Below, piece by piece: positions 20,134 to 29,519 of a stretch of 64,000 bases of DNA (its first letter is position 1; each line of letters starts with the position of its first letter). The notes under the pieces are model-generated. The model was not told the DNA's origin. It saw only the letters and a program-made list of their open reading frames with translations, and did no database searches. The position numbers and the translations under genes were made by a program. Where the stretch lies: NCBI RefSeq assembly GCF_004307015.1, contig NZ_SIJL01000004.1:62001-126000 (forward strand), in the 5' to 3' direction. The stretch is from Thermus thermamylovorans (lineage in GTDB: Bacteria; Deinococcota; Deinococci; Deinococcales; Thermaceae).

Positions 20134-21618
20134 TTAAAGCTCCAGCACCAGGCGGCAAAGCCTTTCCACCCCGGCGGAAAACTCCTCCAGGGTGATGAGG
20201 AGGTCCAGGTGGGCCAGGGTGGTGGCGCGGCTCTCCTGCCGCCCTCCCTCCAGCCGCAGGAGGTGGGCCCGGCGCAGGCGGTCCCAAAAGGCCGCCTCCG
20301 GCCCCTCGCGGAGCACCTCCTGGGCCAGGCGTTTCTCGCCGGTGGTGAGGGCGGCGGCCATGGCCTCCAGGCGCCGCAGGACCCGCCGGGCGGCCTCCAG
20401 GAGGTCCTCCTTGCCCTCCGGGCTGAAGGTGAGCCCCTGGGCCCAGAGCTTTTCCGCCTGCCGAACCGCCCGCCGCACCAGATCCCCCAGGTGCTCCAGC
20501 TCGCTGGCGGCCACAAAAAGCCTCACCGCCCGCTCGTCCCCCGTGCGGGTGGAAAGCTCCGCGGTGTACAGGACCACCTCCCGGGTAAGGCGGTCCACCT
20601 TCTCCTCCAGGGCCGAAAGCTCCGCCTCCCCTCCCTCCTCCTGGCTCAGGATGCGCACCGCCTTGGCCAGCATCTCCCGCACCGCGTCCGCCACCCGGCC
20701 CAGCTCCCGCAGCACCAGGGCCTGGGCCAGAAGGGGGGTCTCCAAGGCCTCGAGGGAGAGGTACTTGGGGGCCACCCGGGGCCCGGGGAAAAGCCCTTCC
20801 GCCAGCCGGGCATACCCCTCCCGCAAGGGGAGGAAGGCCAGGGCGTAGAGGAGATGGGAGAGGAGGTGCACCCCCAACACCCCCATTCCCCCGAGGCCGG
20901 GCAGCAGGAGGAAGAGGAGAAGGGAGAGGAGGAGGCGGTGGACCCCCAGGGCCGCCCCCAGGGCCAGGGCCTCCCGCCGGCCCAGGAGGCCGGCGAGGAA
21001 GAGGGTGCCGGTGGTCCCCACCCCGCCCCCCAGGACCAGGGCTAGGGGGGCGGCCGGAGGCAGGCTGGGGGCCAGGGCCAGGGCTAAGGCGGCCACGCCG
21101 TTGGCCGAGCCCAGGAGGAAGGCCAGGGCCAGGCCCAGGAGGTAGTAGCCCCCCGGGGAAAGCCCCCCCAGGCCCAGACCCACCACCCCTTGGGCCCCTT
21201 CCCCCATGTACCCGAAGCCCAGGAGGAGGAGGCCGAGCCCCAGGGACACCTGCCCCCAAGGCCGGGTCCTGGGAGGCAGGAAGAGGCACATGCCCAAGGC
21301 CAGGAGGGCCTCCGCCGCCCCCCGGGGGCCCAGGGCCACCACCCCCACCCAAAGGGCGGCCCCGGCGGTGGCGGCCAAGGAGAGCAGGCCCGCCAGGGCA
21401 AAGGAGAGGATGCGGCTCTCCAAGAGGGCCAGGGAAAGAAGGCTCAGGCCGGAACCGCTGCCGGAGAAGAGGCCCAGGAGAAAGCCGAAAACCAGGGTCC
21501 GCCCCGGACGCCCCAGGGCCCGGGCCAGGAGGTGCCGGCGCCCACGGAAGCGGGCGAAGCCCTGGTAGGCCAGCTCGAGGCCCAGGAGGAAGAGGGCCAG
21601 GCCCGCCAGGAAGCCCAC
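20134..21618 (-). CDS. Na/Pi-cotransporter II-related protein with PhoU-like domain
   Basis: A 494-residue protein. Residues 1 to about 290 hold eight or more hydrophobic helices in two related halves ([21 protein letters not shown] and [21 protein letters not shown]), similar in layout to NptA/Na-Pi cotransporters. The QSSSA-type phosphate motif is not conserved. The remaining 200 residues are helical and PhoU-like ([39 protein letters not shown]). Phosphate transport is the usual guess, but the altered motifs leave the ion uncertain. GTG 21618 follows a TATACT -10 by 6 nt. It heads the operon with rsmD and coaD. Confidence 0.78.
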   Translation of the reverse strand: MGFLAGLALFLLGLELAYQGFARFRGRRHLLARALGRPGRTLVFGFLLGLFSGSGSGLSLLSLALLESRILSFALAGLLSLAATAGAALWVGVVALGPRGAAEALLALGMCLFLPPRTRPWGQVSLGLGLLLLGFGYMGEGAQGVVGLGLGGLSPGGYYLLGLALAFLLGSANGVAALALALAPSLPPAAPLALVLGGGVGTTGTLFLAGLLGRREALALGAALGVHRLLLSLLLFLLLPGLGGMGVLGVHLLSHLLYALAFLPLREGYARLAEGLFPGPRVAPKYLSLEALETPLLAQALVLRELGRVADAVREMLAKAVRILSQEEGGEAELSALEEKVDRLTREVVLYTAELSTRTGDERAVRLFVAASELEHLGDLVRRAVRQAEKLWAQGLTFSPEGKEDLLEAARRVLRRLEAMAAALTTGEKRLAQEVLREGPEAAFWDRLRRAHLLRLEGGRQESRATTLAHLDLLITLEEFSAGVERLCRLVLEL

Positions 21619-21624
21619 CTCCGG

Positions 21625-21630
21625 AGTATA
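21625..21630 (-). promoter_or_regulatory. -10 element TATACT for the leaderless Na/Pi-like gene
   Basis: On the minus strand TATACT is followed by CCGGAG and GTG 21618. It lies just beyond the tRNA-Pro terminator palindrome, so the operon can start independently of the tRNA. Confidence 0.6.
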
Positions 21631-21635
21631 CGCAA

Positions 21636-21655
21636 GGCCGGCCCGCGGGCCGGCC
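21636..21655 (-). terminator. Perfect 20-bp palindrome after tRNA-Pro
   Basis: The 20 bases are perfectly self-complementary and built from GGCC/CCGG units. As RNA they form an 8-bp stem with a 4-nt loop 3 nt after the tRNA CCA end, followed by TTGCG. It likely ends the tRNA transcript; U-rich sequence is minimal. Confidence 0.6.
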
Positions 21656-21658
21656 TCC

Positions 21659-21735
21659 TGGTCGGGGAGACTGGATTTGAACCAGCGACCCCCTCGTCCC
21701 GAACGAGGTGCGCTACCGGGCTGCGCTACTCCCCG
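21659..21735 (-). tRNA. tRNA-Pro, anticodon CGG
   Basis: A 77-nt tRNA read on the minus strand with CCA encoded. The acceptor stem CGGGGAG pairs with CTCCCCG, the anticodon stem CCTCG pairs with CGAGG around the loop TTCGGGA, and the T-arm is GCTGG-TTCAAAT-CCAGT. Positions 34-36 are CGG, reading the proline codon CCG, which is abundant in this GC-rich genome. It has a textbook promoter 12-40 nt upstream and a palindromic terminator, so it is an independent transcription unit. Confidence 0.96.
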
Positions 21736-21746
21736 TAGCGGAAACC

Positions 21747-21775
21747 AGTATAGGGGAGGAGGGGGAAAAGGTCAA
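21747..21775 (-). promoter_or_regulatory. tRNA-Pro promoter (TTGACC - 17 bp - TATACT)
   Basis: On the minus strand TTGACC (21775-21770) and TATACT (21752-21747) are exactly 17 bp apart. Transcription would begin about 5 nt before the mature tRNA 5' end. Confidence 0.85.
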
Positions 21776-21804
21776 AGGGGCCACGGGCGAACCGTGGGGA
21801 GGGC

Positions 21805-22638
21805 CTAACCCCGCACCGCCCGCAAGGGGAGGCTCTCCCTCTTGGCCCAGGCCTCCCAGGCCCCGGCCCCCTGGCCTGCGAAAAAGGCCAGGAGCTTCCC
21901 GTAGGCGGGGTTCTCCGGACGCGCCGGGGTGAAGGCCAGGGGGAGGAGTTCAGGCAGGCCCGCCCGCTGGCAAAAGCGGGCCCAGAGATGGGGCTCCAGG
22001 GCCGCCAGGGCCACCTCCCCCTCCTGGGCGGGGTAGACCCCGTAGCAGAGGACGGAGCCATCCAGGAAGGGAACCGGGGGGTAGGCGATGGCCTTCACCG
22101 CCTCGGAGAGGGCCACCTCGTAGACCCCGCCCCCCAGGAGGAGGCCCTTCAAGGCGGCGAGGGCCAGGGCATAGGCCCCGGCCAGGTCGGCGAACTGGAA
22201 GGCCCGCCAGGGGAAGCGTCCCAGGAGACCCGCCTCCGCCAGGTAGGTGAGGTCGTGCCCGGGGTCGGCGCCCTCGGGGTAGCCCCGGAGCCGGGCGTAG
22301 ACCAGACGGGGGTTGGCCTCCAAGAGCACCTCCGGCCCCAGGCGGAGCCGCTCCATGACCCCGGGGCGGTTGGCCTCGAGGAGGACGGCGGCCTCCTTCG
22401 CCAGGGCGAGGAGCCTGGCCCGGCCCTCTTCCTCCTTCAGGTTCAGGGTGAGGACCTCCTTCCTGCCGTTCAGGAAGCGGTAGGCCTCCGGGGCCCAGGC
22501 TGCCAAAAGGTCCCCGCCCGGGGGCTCCACCTTGAGCACCGGGAAACCCAGGTCGGCGAGGAGCTTCCCCGCCAGGGGCCCAGGCAGAAGCCGGGTGAGG
22601 TCCAGAACCCTACCGGGGGGCCATGCGTAAGGCGCCAT
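21805..22638 (-). CDS. Class III CoA-transferase / alpha-methylacyl-CoA racemase family, short form
   Basis: A 277-residue CaiB/BaiF-family protein. The N-terminal [33 protein letters not shown] is the family hallmark, followed by [26 protein letters not shown] and [15 protein letters not shown], where the Asp corresponds to the catalytic position. It is about 80-120 residues shorter than typical members, lacking much of the C-terminal region, as some racemase-type relatives do. It overlaps the SDR gene by 29 bp and is last in an acyl-CoA metabolism operon. Racemisation of 2-methyl-branched acyl-CoAs (Thermus has branched fatty acids) is plausible but inferred. Confidence 0.8.
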   Translation of the reverse strand: MAPYAWPPGRVLDLTRLLPGPLAGKLLADLGFPVLKVEPPGGDLLAAWAPEAYRFLNGRKEVLTLNLKEEEGRARLLALAKEAAVLLEANRPGVMERLRLGPEVLLEANPRLVYARLRGYPEGADPGHDLTYLAEAGLLGRFPWRAFQFADLAGAYALALAALKGLLLGGGVYEVALSEAVKAIAYPPVPFLDGSVLCYGVYPAQEGEVALAALEPHLWARFCQRAGLPELLPLAFTPARPENPAYGKLLAFFAGQGAGAWEAWAKRESLPLRAVRG

Positions 22639-23341
22639 CCAGGCGGATCACCTCCCCGTTCAGCATGGGGTTTTCCAGGATGTTCAGGACCAAAAGGGCG
22701 TACTCCTCTGGGCGGCCCAGGCGCTTGGGGAAGGGCACCTGTTCCGCCAAGGAGGCCTTGGCCTTTTCCGGAAGCCCTTGGAGGAGGGGGGTGTCGAAGA
22801 GGCCCGGGGCCACGGTCACCACCCGGATCCCCCACTCCGCAAGCTCCCGGGCGGCGGGAAGGGTGAGGGCCACCACGCCCCCCTTGCTGGCGGCGTAGGC
22901 CGCCTGGCCGATCTGCCCCTCAAAGGCGGCCACGCTGGCGGTGTTCACGATCACCCCCCGCTGCCCCTCGAGGTCAGGGGGGTTTTCCCGCATGGCCCAG
23001 GCGGCCAAGCGGAGCACATTGAAGGTGCCCACCAGGTTCACCTCCACCACCCGGCGGAAGCCCTCCAGGTCGTGGGGGCCCTCACGGCCCAGGACCTTCC
23101 TTGCGATCCCGATCCCCGCCGCGTTCACCACGGCGAAGAGGGAGGCTTGGGAAACGGCGAGGGCCACCGCCTCCCTGACGTCCTCCTCCCGGGTCACGTC
23201 CCCCTCCAGGTAGCGGAGGCCCTCCTCCTCTCCCCGCTTCAGGTCCAGGACCACCACCCGGTACCCCCTCGCCTTTAGGGCCAGGGCCGTAGCCCTTCCC
23301 AGCCCCGAGGCTCCTCCCGTCACCAAGGCGCTCCGCTCCAT
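22610..23341 (-). CDS. Type II 3-hydroxyacyl-CoA dehydrogenase (SDR)
   Basis: A 243-residue short-chain dehydrogenase. It starts [22 protein letters not shown] with the NAD-binding TGxxxGxG motif, then a GDVTRE segment, VNAAGIG, and the catalytic Ser plus YAASK. The end ([17 protein letters not shown]) is as in type II 3-hydroxyacyl-CoA dehydrogenases, and a T. thermophilus protein of almost the same sequence is known structurally. It oxidises 3-hydroxyacyl-CoA to 3-ketoacyl-CoA in fatty-acid or branched-chain degradation. ATG 23341 has a GGAGGGGG ribosome site. Its neighbours thiolase and acyl-CoA dehydrogenase supply adjacent steps. Confidence 0.92.
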   Translation of the reverse strand: MERSALVTGGASGLGRATALALKARGYRVVVLDLKRGEEEGLRYLEGDVTREEDVREAVALAVSQASLFAVVNAAGIGIARKVLGREGPHDLEGFRRVVEVNLVGTFNVLRLAAWAMRENPPDLEGQRGVIVNTASVAAFEGQIGQAAYAASKGGVVALTLPAARELAEWGIRVVTVAPGLFDTPLLQGLPEKAKASLAEQVPFPKRLGRPEEYALLVLNILENPMLNGEVIRLDGALRMAPR

Positions 23342-23349
23342 ACCCCCTC

Positions 23350-24504
23350 CTAGATCCTCTGAACGATGGTGGCCGTGGCCTGGCCGTGACCGATGCACAT
23401 CACCTGCAAGCCGAACTCCCCCCCGGTGCGCTCCAGCTCGTGGAGGAGCTTGGTCATAAGCACCGCCCCCGTGGCCCCCAGGGGGTGGCCGTGGGCGATG
23501 GCCCCGCCATTGGGGTTCACCCGCTCCGGATCCGGGCCAAGCTCCCGCAGGAAGGCCAGGACCACGCTGGCGAAGGCCTCGTTGATCTCGATCACGTCTA
23601 GGTCCTTAAGGGAAAGCCCCGCCTTCTCCAGGGCCTTTTTGGTGGCGGGGATCACCTCCAGAAGCTGAAGGGTGGGGTCCCCCGCCACCGCCACCCGGGC
23701 GAGGAAACGGGCCCGGGGGCAGAGGCCCAGGGCCAGGGCCTTCTCCCGATCCCCGAGGAGAAGGGCCGCGGCCCCGTCGGAGATCTGGCTGGCGTTCCCC
23801 GCGGTCACCACCCCGTCCTCCCGGAAAACGGGCTTGAGGGCCAGCATGCGCTCGTAGTCCACATCCGGGCGCACCCCCTCGTCGAAGTCCAGGAGGAAGG
23901 GCTTCCCCTCGGGGTCCAGGCCCGTTAAGGGCACCATCTGGGCCCGGAAGCGGCCCTCCTTGGTGGCCTGGGCCGCCCGCCGGTGGGAGAGGTAGCCCCA
24001 TTCGTCCAGCTCCTCCCGGCAAAGCCCGTAGCGCTCGGCGATGCGCTCGGCGCTTTCCCCCTGGTGGACGAGCTCGTACTTCTGGAAGAGGGCGGGGTTT
24101 AAGGTGTGGAAGCCGCCCCCGATGTCCGAGAACATGGGGGCCCGGGTCATGCTCTCCACCCCCCCGGCCATGGCGAAGTCCAGGTCGCCAGCGGCGATGG
24201 CGCTTGCGGCGAAGTGGACCGCTTGCTGTGAAGAACCGCACATGCGGTTCAGGGTCACCGCGGGCACCTCCTTGGGGAGCCGGGAAAGGAAGACGGCGAG
24301 CCTGCCCACGTTGGCCCCCTGCTCCCCCGCCTGGGTGACGCAGCCCGTGACCACGTCCCCGATGAGGCGGGGGTCGATGCCCGTCCGCTCCAGGAGGGCG
24401 TCCAAGACCCGGGCGTAGAGGGCATCGGGCCGCCACGCCCTTAGGGCCCCGTTCCGCTTGCCGATGGGGGTGCGCACCGCCTCGAGGATCACCGGCTCTC
24501 CCAT
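23350..24504 (-). CDS. Acetyl-CoA acyltransferase (thiolase)
   Basis: A 384-residue thiolase. The acyl-enzyme Cys is in [16 protein letters not shown] at about residue 88, the catalytic His in [15 protein letters not shown], and the deprotonating Cys in [10 protein letters not shown]. The N-terminus [15 protein letters not shown] is typical. It cleaves 3-ketoacyl-CoA with CoA or condenses acetyl-CoA. The start overlaps the acyl-CoA dehydrogenase end by 16 bp and the stop lies 8 bp before the SDR start, so it is mid-operon. Chain-length preference is not readable. Confidence 0.94.
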   Translation of the reverse strand: MGEPVILEAVRTPIGKRNGALRAWRPDALYARVLDALLERTGIDPRLIGDVVTGCVTQAGEQGANVGRLAVFLSRLPKEVPAVTLNRMCGSSQQAVHFAASAIAAGDLDFAMAGGVESMTRAPMFSDIGGGFHTLNPALFQKYELVHQGESAERIAERYGLCREELDEWGYLSHRRAAQATKEGRFRAQMVPLTGLDPEGKPFLLDFDEGVRPDVDYERMLALKPVFREDGVVTAGNASQISDGAAALLLGDREKALALGLCPRARFLARVAVAGDPTLQLLEVIPATKKALEKAGLSLKDLDVIEINEAFASVVLAFLRELGPDPERVNPNGGAIAHGHPLGATGAVLMTKLLHELERTGGEFGLQVMCIGHGQATATIVQRI

Positions 24505-25607
24505 GTCCGCCTCCTTGCCAGCTCCCGCAGGATGATGAGCCTCTGGATCTCCGAGGTGCCCTCGTAGATCTGGAGCACCTTGGCGTCCCGGTACAGCTTG
24601 GCCAAGGGATACTCCTCGCTGTAGCCGTTACCGCCAAAGACCTGGAGGGCCTCCGAAACCCCCCGCACCGCGGCGTCGGCGGCGAAGGCCTTGGCCGTGG
24701 CCGCCTCCAAGGCGTTCTCCTCGCCCCGTTCCGCCAGGTCGGCGGCCTTGAGGGTGAGGAGACGAGCGGCCTCCAGGTCCATGTGGATCTCCGAAAGCTT
24801 AAACCCCACCCCCTCGTGCTCCAAGAGGGGCCTGCCAAAGGCTTCCCGCATGGCGGCGTAGGCCAGGGCCTCGTCCAAAGCCCTTTGCAAAAGCCCCACG
24901 GCCAAGGCGGCCACCATGGGCCTCGAGCGGTTGAAGACCCGCATGGCGAGCCTAAAGCCCTCCCGGGCGATGAGGCCCTCCTCGGGCACAAAAGCCCCCT
25001 CCAGGGCCACCTCCGCCGCTGGGGAGGCCTTCTGCCCCAGCTTGGGCAAAGGAGGCCCCACCTCCACCCCTGCCCCCCGCTCCACCAGGAAGGCGGCGAT
25101 CCCCTCCCGCCCTTCCGCCACCCGGGCGAAGACCACGAAAAAAGCCGCCTCCGGGGCGTGGCTGATCCAGGTCTTCCGCCCGTAGAGGCGGTACCCCCCA
25201 GCCACCCTCTCCGCCCGGGTGCGCAAGTTGGCCACGTCCGAGCCCGCGTGGGGCTCGGTGAGGGCGTAGGAGGCCACCTCCTCCCTGAGCCTAGGGAGAA
25301 ATCCCTGGGCGTAAGGGCTTCCCGAGAGGAGGAGGGCGTCCGCCACCAGGTTGTTGAGGAGGAGGGCCGCCGCCACCCCCGTACAGGCGTAGGCCAGCTC
25401 CTCGGCCACCAGGACCAGGGCCTCGGGGCCCAGGCCCGCTCCACCCCAGGCCTCCGGCACCACCAGGGTGGGGAAACCCAGCTCCCCGGCCTCCCGGAAA
25501 AGGGCCCGGGGGAAGCGGGCTTCCCGGTCCAGCTCCGCCGCCTGCGGGAGCACCCGCTCCCGGGCGAAGCGCCGGGCCAGTTGCTCTATGAAGCGATCCG
25601 AAGCCAA
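24489..25607 (-). CDS. Acyl-CoA dehydrogenase
   Basis: A 372-residue FAD enzyme that introduces the alpha-beta double bond in acyl-CoA. Motifs are YALTEPHAGSDVANLRTRAE (FAD/substrate), TWISHAPEA, LQVFGGNGYSEEYPLAKLYRDAK and the catalytic Glu in QIYEGTSEIQRLIILREL. TTG 25607 is inferred as the start: GCGGAGGT lies 6 nt before it and homology (RFIEQLARRFARERVLPQAAELDRE) begins right after. Longer upstream readings are not protein-like. It is first in the operon with thiolase, SDR and the CoA-transferase homologue. Confidence 0.9.
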   Translation of the reverse strand: MASDRFIEQLARRFARERVLPQAAELDREARFPRALFREAGELGFPTLVVPEAWGGAGLGPEALVLVAEELAYACTGVAAALLLNNLVADALLLSGSPYAQGFLPRLREEVASYALTEPHAGSDVANLRTRAERVAGGYRLYGRKTWISHAPEAAFFVVFARVAEGREGIAAFLVERGAGVEVGPPLPKLGQKASPAAEVALEGAFVPEEGLIAREGFRLAMRVFNRSRPMVAALAVGLLQRALDEALAYAAMREAFGRPLLEHEGVGFKLSEIHMDLEAARLLTLKAADLAERGEENALEAATAKAFAADAAVRGVSEALQVFGGNGYSEEYPLAKLYRDAKVLQIYEGTSEIQRLIILRELARRRTWESR

Positions 25608-25624
25608 GGAAACCTCCGCGAGGC

Positions 25625-25630
25625 AGTCTA
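25625..25630 (-). promoter_or_regulatory. -10 element TAGACT for the acyl-CoA dehydrogenase operon
   Basis: TAGACT (minus strand) lies 17 nt before the TTG start, leaving about 10 nt of leader containing GGAGGT. A -35 is not evident. Confidence 0.4.
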
Positions 25631-25662
25631 CCCAGCGCCAAGCGAAGGAGCAAGGCTGCGCC

Positions 25663-26592
25663 TCACCTTCCCTTCTTGCCGTACATCTGCTCGTCCGCCG
25701 CCGCCAGGGCCTGAGGCAACCCCTGGGTGCCCGCAGGGCAAAACCCCACGGAAACCGAGGGAAAGCGGGCGTGGACCCGCTCCTCCAGGGAGGCCCCGTC
25801 CTCCAAGCCCAGGTGCAAGCCCACGAACTCGTCCCCCCCGATACGGTACAGGGCATCTCCCTCCCGGACCTCCTCTCGCAAGACCTGGGCAAAGCGGACC
25901 AGGTGGGCGTCCCCTGCCCTGTGCCCCTCCCGGTCATTAATGCCCTTGAGGTTATCCAAGTCCCAAAGGGAAAGGAGGAGCGAAAGCCCCTCCCGCGCCG
26001 CCAGGGCCTGAAAGCGGGGGAAGTCCCGCTCCAGGGAGCGGCGGTTGGCCAAACCCGTGAGGGAATCGGTAAGGGCCTCGGTCCGGATCAGGCGCTGCAG
26101 GGCCTCGAGGCGGCTCGCCATAGCCCCCACGCTGAGGCCCCCCACCCCAGCCAGCACGGTGCCCGCGGCCACGAGAAAGCGGGTTTCCCCCTGGGGCCAG
26201 GGAGCGAAAAGGGCGTAGACCAGACCCAGAACCAGCCCCGGCCAGCCAGCAAAAGCGGCAAGGGCAAAAGCGCCCACAGTGTAGAAGGCCATAACCCCAA
26301 GCCGCCATCCGTCCCCGGAAAGGCCCTGGACCACCCCCTCAGGAGGGCTCACCAGGCTCCAGAGGGCGGTGAACACGGCCACCCCCAGGTGCAGGGACAC
26401 CGCCAGGCGTTCCCTCCCGGTGAGCCTGGCCAAGCCATAGGTAACCGGTAGGCTTGCCCAGTAGAGGAGGGTAGCCCCCAGCATCACCGGTCCCCCGTAG
26501 AGGACCACCACGGGGAACCAGACCGCCGGGAGCAAGGCCAGGCGCCAGTACAGACGGCCCAGGGCCGGCCATATCTCTGGGTCTTGGGCCAT
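25663..26592 (-). CDS. Membrane-bound diguanylate cyclase (GGDEF)
   Basis: A 309-residue protein. Residues 15-150 contain about six hydrophobic helices and act as an unassigned membrane sensor; the GGDEF domain begins at [14 protein letters not shown]. The active site is intact ([11 protein letters not shown]), with the substrate-binding [14 protein letters not shown]. The product-inhibition site RxxD occurs exactly 5 residues before GGDEF (REGD). It should therefore make cyclic di-GMP under feedback control. ATG 26592 follows a TAGACT -10 by 6 nt (leaderless). Confidence 0.92.
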   Translation of the reverse strand: MAQDPEIWPALGRLYWRLALLPAVWFPVVVLYGGPVMLGATLLYWASLPVTYGLARLTGRERLAVSLHLGVAVFTALWSLVSPPEGVVQGLSGDGWRLGVMAFYTVGAFALAAFAGWPGLVLGLVYALFAPWPQGETRFLVAAGTVLAGVGGLSVGAMASRLEALQRLIRTEALTDSLTGLANRRSLERDFPRFQALAAREGLSLLLSLWDLDNLKGINDREGHRAGDAHLVRFAQVLREEVREGDALYRIGGDEFVGLHLGLEDGASLEERVHARFPSVSVGFCPAGTQGLPQALAAADEQMYGKKGR

Positions 26593-26598
26593 GGGTCC

Positions 26599-26604
26599 AG
26601 TCTA
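26599..26604 (-). promoter_or_regulatory. -10 element TAGACT for the leaderless GGDEF gene
   Basis: On the minus strand TAGACT is followed by GGACCC and ATG 26592. Confidence 0.55.
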
Positions 26605-26633
26605 GCGGGTCCTCCCATCCAGAAGCGGACAGC

Positions 26634-26662
26634 TTGACTTTACCCCTTCCACCCCGGACGAT
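26634..26662 (+). promoter_or_regulatory. lepA promoter (TTGACT - 17 bp - GACGAT), deciding the start
   Basis: TTGACT at 26634-26639 and GACGAT at 26657-26662 are 17 bp apart; 7 nt later is ATG 26670. An mRNA from this promoter would be leaderless at that ATG and would exclude the in-frame ATG 26661 and TTG 26634. Confidence 0.5.
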
Positions 26663-26669
26663 GGAAAGG

Positions 26670-28487
26670 ATGGAGAGCCACCGCATCCGCAACTTCTCCA
26701 TCATCGCCCACGTGGACCATGGGAAGTCCACCCTGGCCGACCGCATCCTGCAGCTCACCCACGCGGTGAGCGAGCGGGAGATGCGGGAGCAGTTTTTGGA
26801 CTCCCTGGAGCTGGAACGCGAGCGGGGCATCACCATCAAGGCCAGCGCCGTGCGGGTGAACTACCGCGCCAGGGACGGGGAAATCTACGTCTTCCACCTC
26901 ATCGATACCCCGGGGCACGTGGACTTCACCTACGAGGTCTCCCGGGCCCTGGCGGCGGTGGAGGGGGTCTTGCTGGTGGTGGACGCCAGCCAGGGGGTGG
27001 AGGCGGAGACCCTGGCCAAGTTCTACATGGCCCTGGAGCACGGCCACGCGATGATCCCGGTCATCAACAAGATCGACCTGCCCAACGCCCGCCCCCTGGA
27101 GGTGGCCCTCGAGGTGGAGGAGGTCCTGGGCCTCCCCGCGGACGAGGCCATCTTCGCCTCGGGGAAGACGGGGGAAGGGGTGGAGGCGATCCTCGAGGCC
27201 ATCGTCCAGCGCATCCCGCCCCCCAAGGGGGACCCGGAAGCCCCCCTGAAGGCCCTCATCTTCGACTCCCTTTACGACGCCTACCAGGGGGTCATCCCCT
27301 ACCTGCGCCTCTTCGAAGGAAGGGTGCGCCCCGGGGACCGCATCCGCGTCTGGTCCACGGGAAAGGAGTTCACCGTGGACAAGGTGGGGGTCTTCACCCC
27401 GCAAGGCCTCGTGCCCACCGAGGAGCTCACCGCAGGGGAGGTGGGCTGGCTCGTGGCCGCCATCCGCGACATCCACGACGTGCAGGTGGGGGACACCATC
27501 ACCCTGGCCCTCCGCCCCACCGACGCCCCCTACCCCGGCTTCCGCCCCGCCAAGCCCGTGGTCTTCGCCGGGCTCTACCCGGTGGAGTCCGGGGACTACG
27601 GCAAGCTCCGGGACGCCCTGGAAAAGCTCAAGCTCAACGACGCCGCCCTCACCTTCGAGCCGGAGACCTCCACCGCCTTGGGCTTCGGCTTCCGCTGCGG
27701 CTTCCTGGGGCTCCTCCATGCGGAGATCGTCCAGGAACGCTTGGAGCGGGAGTTCGGCCTGGAGCTCATCGCCACCGCCCCCAGCGTGGTCTACCGGGTG
27801 CGCCTGAAGGGCGGGGAGGAGCTGGAGGTGCACAACCCCGCCGACCTCCCCGACCCGGCGAAGATGGAGGAGATCCTCGAACCCTACGTGAAGCTCACCC
27901 TCTTCACCCCGGAGGAGTACGTGGGGGCCATCATGGGACTGGTGCAGGAGAAGCGGGGCCGCCTGGTGAACATGACCTACCTCCCTGGGGCCCAGAAGCG
28001 GGTAGAGCTGGTCTACGAGGCTCCCTTTGCCGAGATCCTCTACGACTTCCACGACCGCCTCAAGAGCCTCTCCCGGGGCTACGCCTCCATGGACTACGAG
28101 CAGATCGGGTACGGGCCCGGGGATCTGGTCAAGGTCAACGTGCTGGTGCACGGGGAGCCCGTGGACGCCCTCGCCTTCATCGCCCACCGGGAGAAGGCCT
28201 ACGCCATGGCCCGGGCCATCGTGGACAAGTTGGCCGAGGTCATCCCCAGGCAGCTTTTCGAGGTGCCCATCCAGGCGGCCATCGGGGGTAAGATCATCGC
28301 CCGGGCCACGGTGAAGGCCCTGAGGAAGGATGTCCTGGCCAAGTGCTACGGCGGGGACGTGACCCGGAAGAAGAAGCTCCTGGAAAAGCAGAAAGAGGGC
28401 AAGAAAAGGCTCAAGGCCATCGGCAAGGTGGAGGTGCCCCAGGAGGCCTTCCTGGCGGTGCTCTCGGCGGGACGGGATGAGTCTTAG
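26670..28487 (+). CDS. lepA: Elongation factor 4 (LepA), translational GTPase
   Basis: A 605-residue GTPase that back-translocates or remodels ribosomes during elongation or initiation. G motifs are visible: AHVDHGKST (G1), [11 protein letters not shown] (switch I), [12 protein letters not shown] (G3) and [10 protein letters not shown] (G4). The LepA-specific C-terminal domain is present: [21 protein letters not shown] and the basic end [25 protein letters not shown]. Length is typical (about 600). The start follows from the promoter spacing and from homology at [10 protein letters not shown]. The 3' end overlaps a histidine kinase gene by 11 bp. Confidence 0.97.
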   Translation: MESHRIRNFSIIAHVDHGKSTLADRILQLTHAVSEREMREQFLDSLELERERGITIKASAVRVNYRARDGEIYVFHLIDTPGHVDFTYEVSRALAAVEGVLLVVDASQGVEAETLAKFYMALEHGHAMIPVINKIDLPNARPLEVALEVEEVLGLPADEAIFASGKTGEGVEAILEAIVQRIPPPKGDPEAPLKALIFDSLYDAYQGVIPYLRLFEGRVRPGDRIRVWSTGKEFTVDKVGVFTPQGLVPTEELTAGEVGWLVAAIRDIHDVQVGDTITLALRPTDAPYPGFRPAKPVVFAGLYPVESGDYGKLRDALEKLKLNDAALTFEPETSTALGFGFRCGFLGLLHAEIVQERLEREFGLELIATAPSVVYRVRLKGGEELEVHNPADLPDPAKMEEILEPYVKLTLFTPEEYVGAIMGLVQEKRGRLVNMTYLPGAQKRVELVYEAPFAEILYDFHDRLKSLSRGYASMDYEQIGYGPGDLVKVNVLVHGEPVDALAFIAHREKAYAMARAIVDKLAEVIPRQLFEVPIQAAIGGKIIARATVKALRKDVLAKCYGGDVTRKKKLLEKQKEGKKRLKAIGKVEVPQEAFLAVLSAGRDES

Positions 28488-29460
28488 AGCAAGGCTCGCC
28501 CTGGTCATCGCCCTTCTGGCCTTTTTGCCCAATCTGGTCCTGGCCCTTACCCTGGGGCTCATGGGGGAAGGCCCCTGGCTTCCCCTCCTCCTCTGGCTCC
28601 TCCTTCTGGCCCTGGTTTCCGCCCTGGTGGGCTTTTTCCTGGCCAAGGGCCTCCTCAAGCCCCTGGAGGAGCTTGCCCGGGCCGTGGCCTACCTCTCCCT
28701 CAAGGAGGGGCCGGTGAGCGAGCTCCGGCTTCCCGCCCCCAAGGAGCCCCCGCCCGGAGAGGTGGCCCTCCTCCGGGCCCGCTTCGGAGAGCTTCTGGAG
28801 CGGCTAAGGAGCCTCGCAGAGGCCCGGGAGGCCTTTTACGGCGCCCTTGCCCACGACCTCAAGACCCCTCTCCTATCCGCCATCCGCGCCCTGGAGTACC
28901 TGGAGAAGGCGGACGGCCTGGGCAGGGAAAGGCGGGTGGAGCTTTTGGGCCAGCTCCGGGAGGAGCTCAGTAGGGCCTACCGCCTGGTGGAAAACCTCCT
29001 GGCCCTCTCCCGCCTCGAGGCCCGCACCCCCCAGGGGGAGACCCTGAACCTCAGGGCCTTGGCGGAAGACCTCCTCCTGCGCTACCGGGAGGAGGCGGCA
29101 AGGCGGGGCATCGCCCTCTCCGCGGAGGGAGGGGGCCTGGCCCGGGGGGAAAGGCTCCTGGTGGAGCGGGCCCTGGCAAACCTCCTGGACAATGCCCTCC
29201 GCCACGCCCGAGCCCGGGTGCGGGTGCGGGTGGAGGAAGGGGCCTTGGCGGTGGAAGACGACGGCCCCGGGCTTTCCCTGCCTCTGGAGGCCCTGGCCCA
29301 GCCCTTTCGCCAAGGGGGGGGAAACCGGGGGAGCGCGGGGCTTGGCCTCTACACCGCCAGGCGGGTGGCGGAGGCCCACGGGGGGAGACTCAGCCCCTGC
29401 CGAGGGGGCTTGGGGGGAGCCTGCCTGCGCCTGGAGCTCCCCAAAGCCAGCCAGCTCTAA
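28477..29460 (+). CDS. Sensor histidine kinase
   Basis: A 327-residue membrane kinase. Two N-terminal helices ([19 protein letters not shown] and [22 protein letters not shown]) enclose a very short exterior loop, so it probably senses within the membrane. HAMP-like sequence follows. The phosphoacceptor His is in [16 protein letters not shown] near residue 125. The ATP domain has the N box [10 protein letters not shown]1 VEDDGPGL and G2 [19 protein letters not shown]. No response regulator gene is adjacent. Its overlap with lepA suggests cotranscription with a translation factor, an odd partnership. Confidence 0.9.
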   Translation: MSLRARLALVIALLAFLPNLVLALTLGLMGEGPWLPLLLWLLLLALVSALVGFFLAKGLLKPLEELARAVAYLSLKEGPVSELRLPAPKEPPPGEVALLRARFGELLERLRSLAEAREAFYGALAHDLKTPLLSAIRALEYLEKADGLGRERRVELLGQLREELSRAYRLVENLLALSRLEARTPQGETLNLRALAEDLLLRYREEAARRGIALSAEGGGLARGERLLVERALANLLDNALRHARARVRVRVEEGALAVEDDGPGLSLPLEALAQPFRQGGGNRGSAGLGLYTARRVAEAHGGRLSPCRGGLGGACLRLELPKASQL

Positions 29461-29468
29461 GCCGGGAT

Positions 29469-29495
29469 CCCCACCTCGGCTCCGCCAAGGTGGGG
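29469..29495. terminator. Hairpin between convergent kinase and serine dehydratase genes
   Basis: CCCCACCT at 29469-29476 pairs with AGGTGGGG at 29488-29495 across 11 nt. It lies in the 59-bp gap between two converging genes and could serve both; no long T run flanks it. Confidence 0.5.
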
Positions 29496-29519
29496 TGGCA
29501 CAAGTCGGTGCCAGGGCGC

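Noticed and set aside
26640-28658. A 672-codon open frame antisense to lepA
   Set aside because: Same reasoning: composition is that of an antisense shadow, and the lepA protein on the plus strand is complete.
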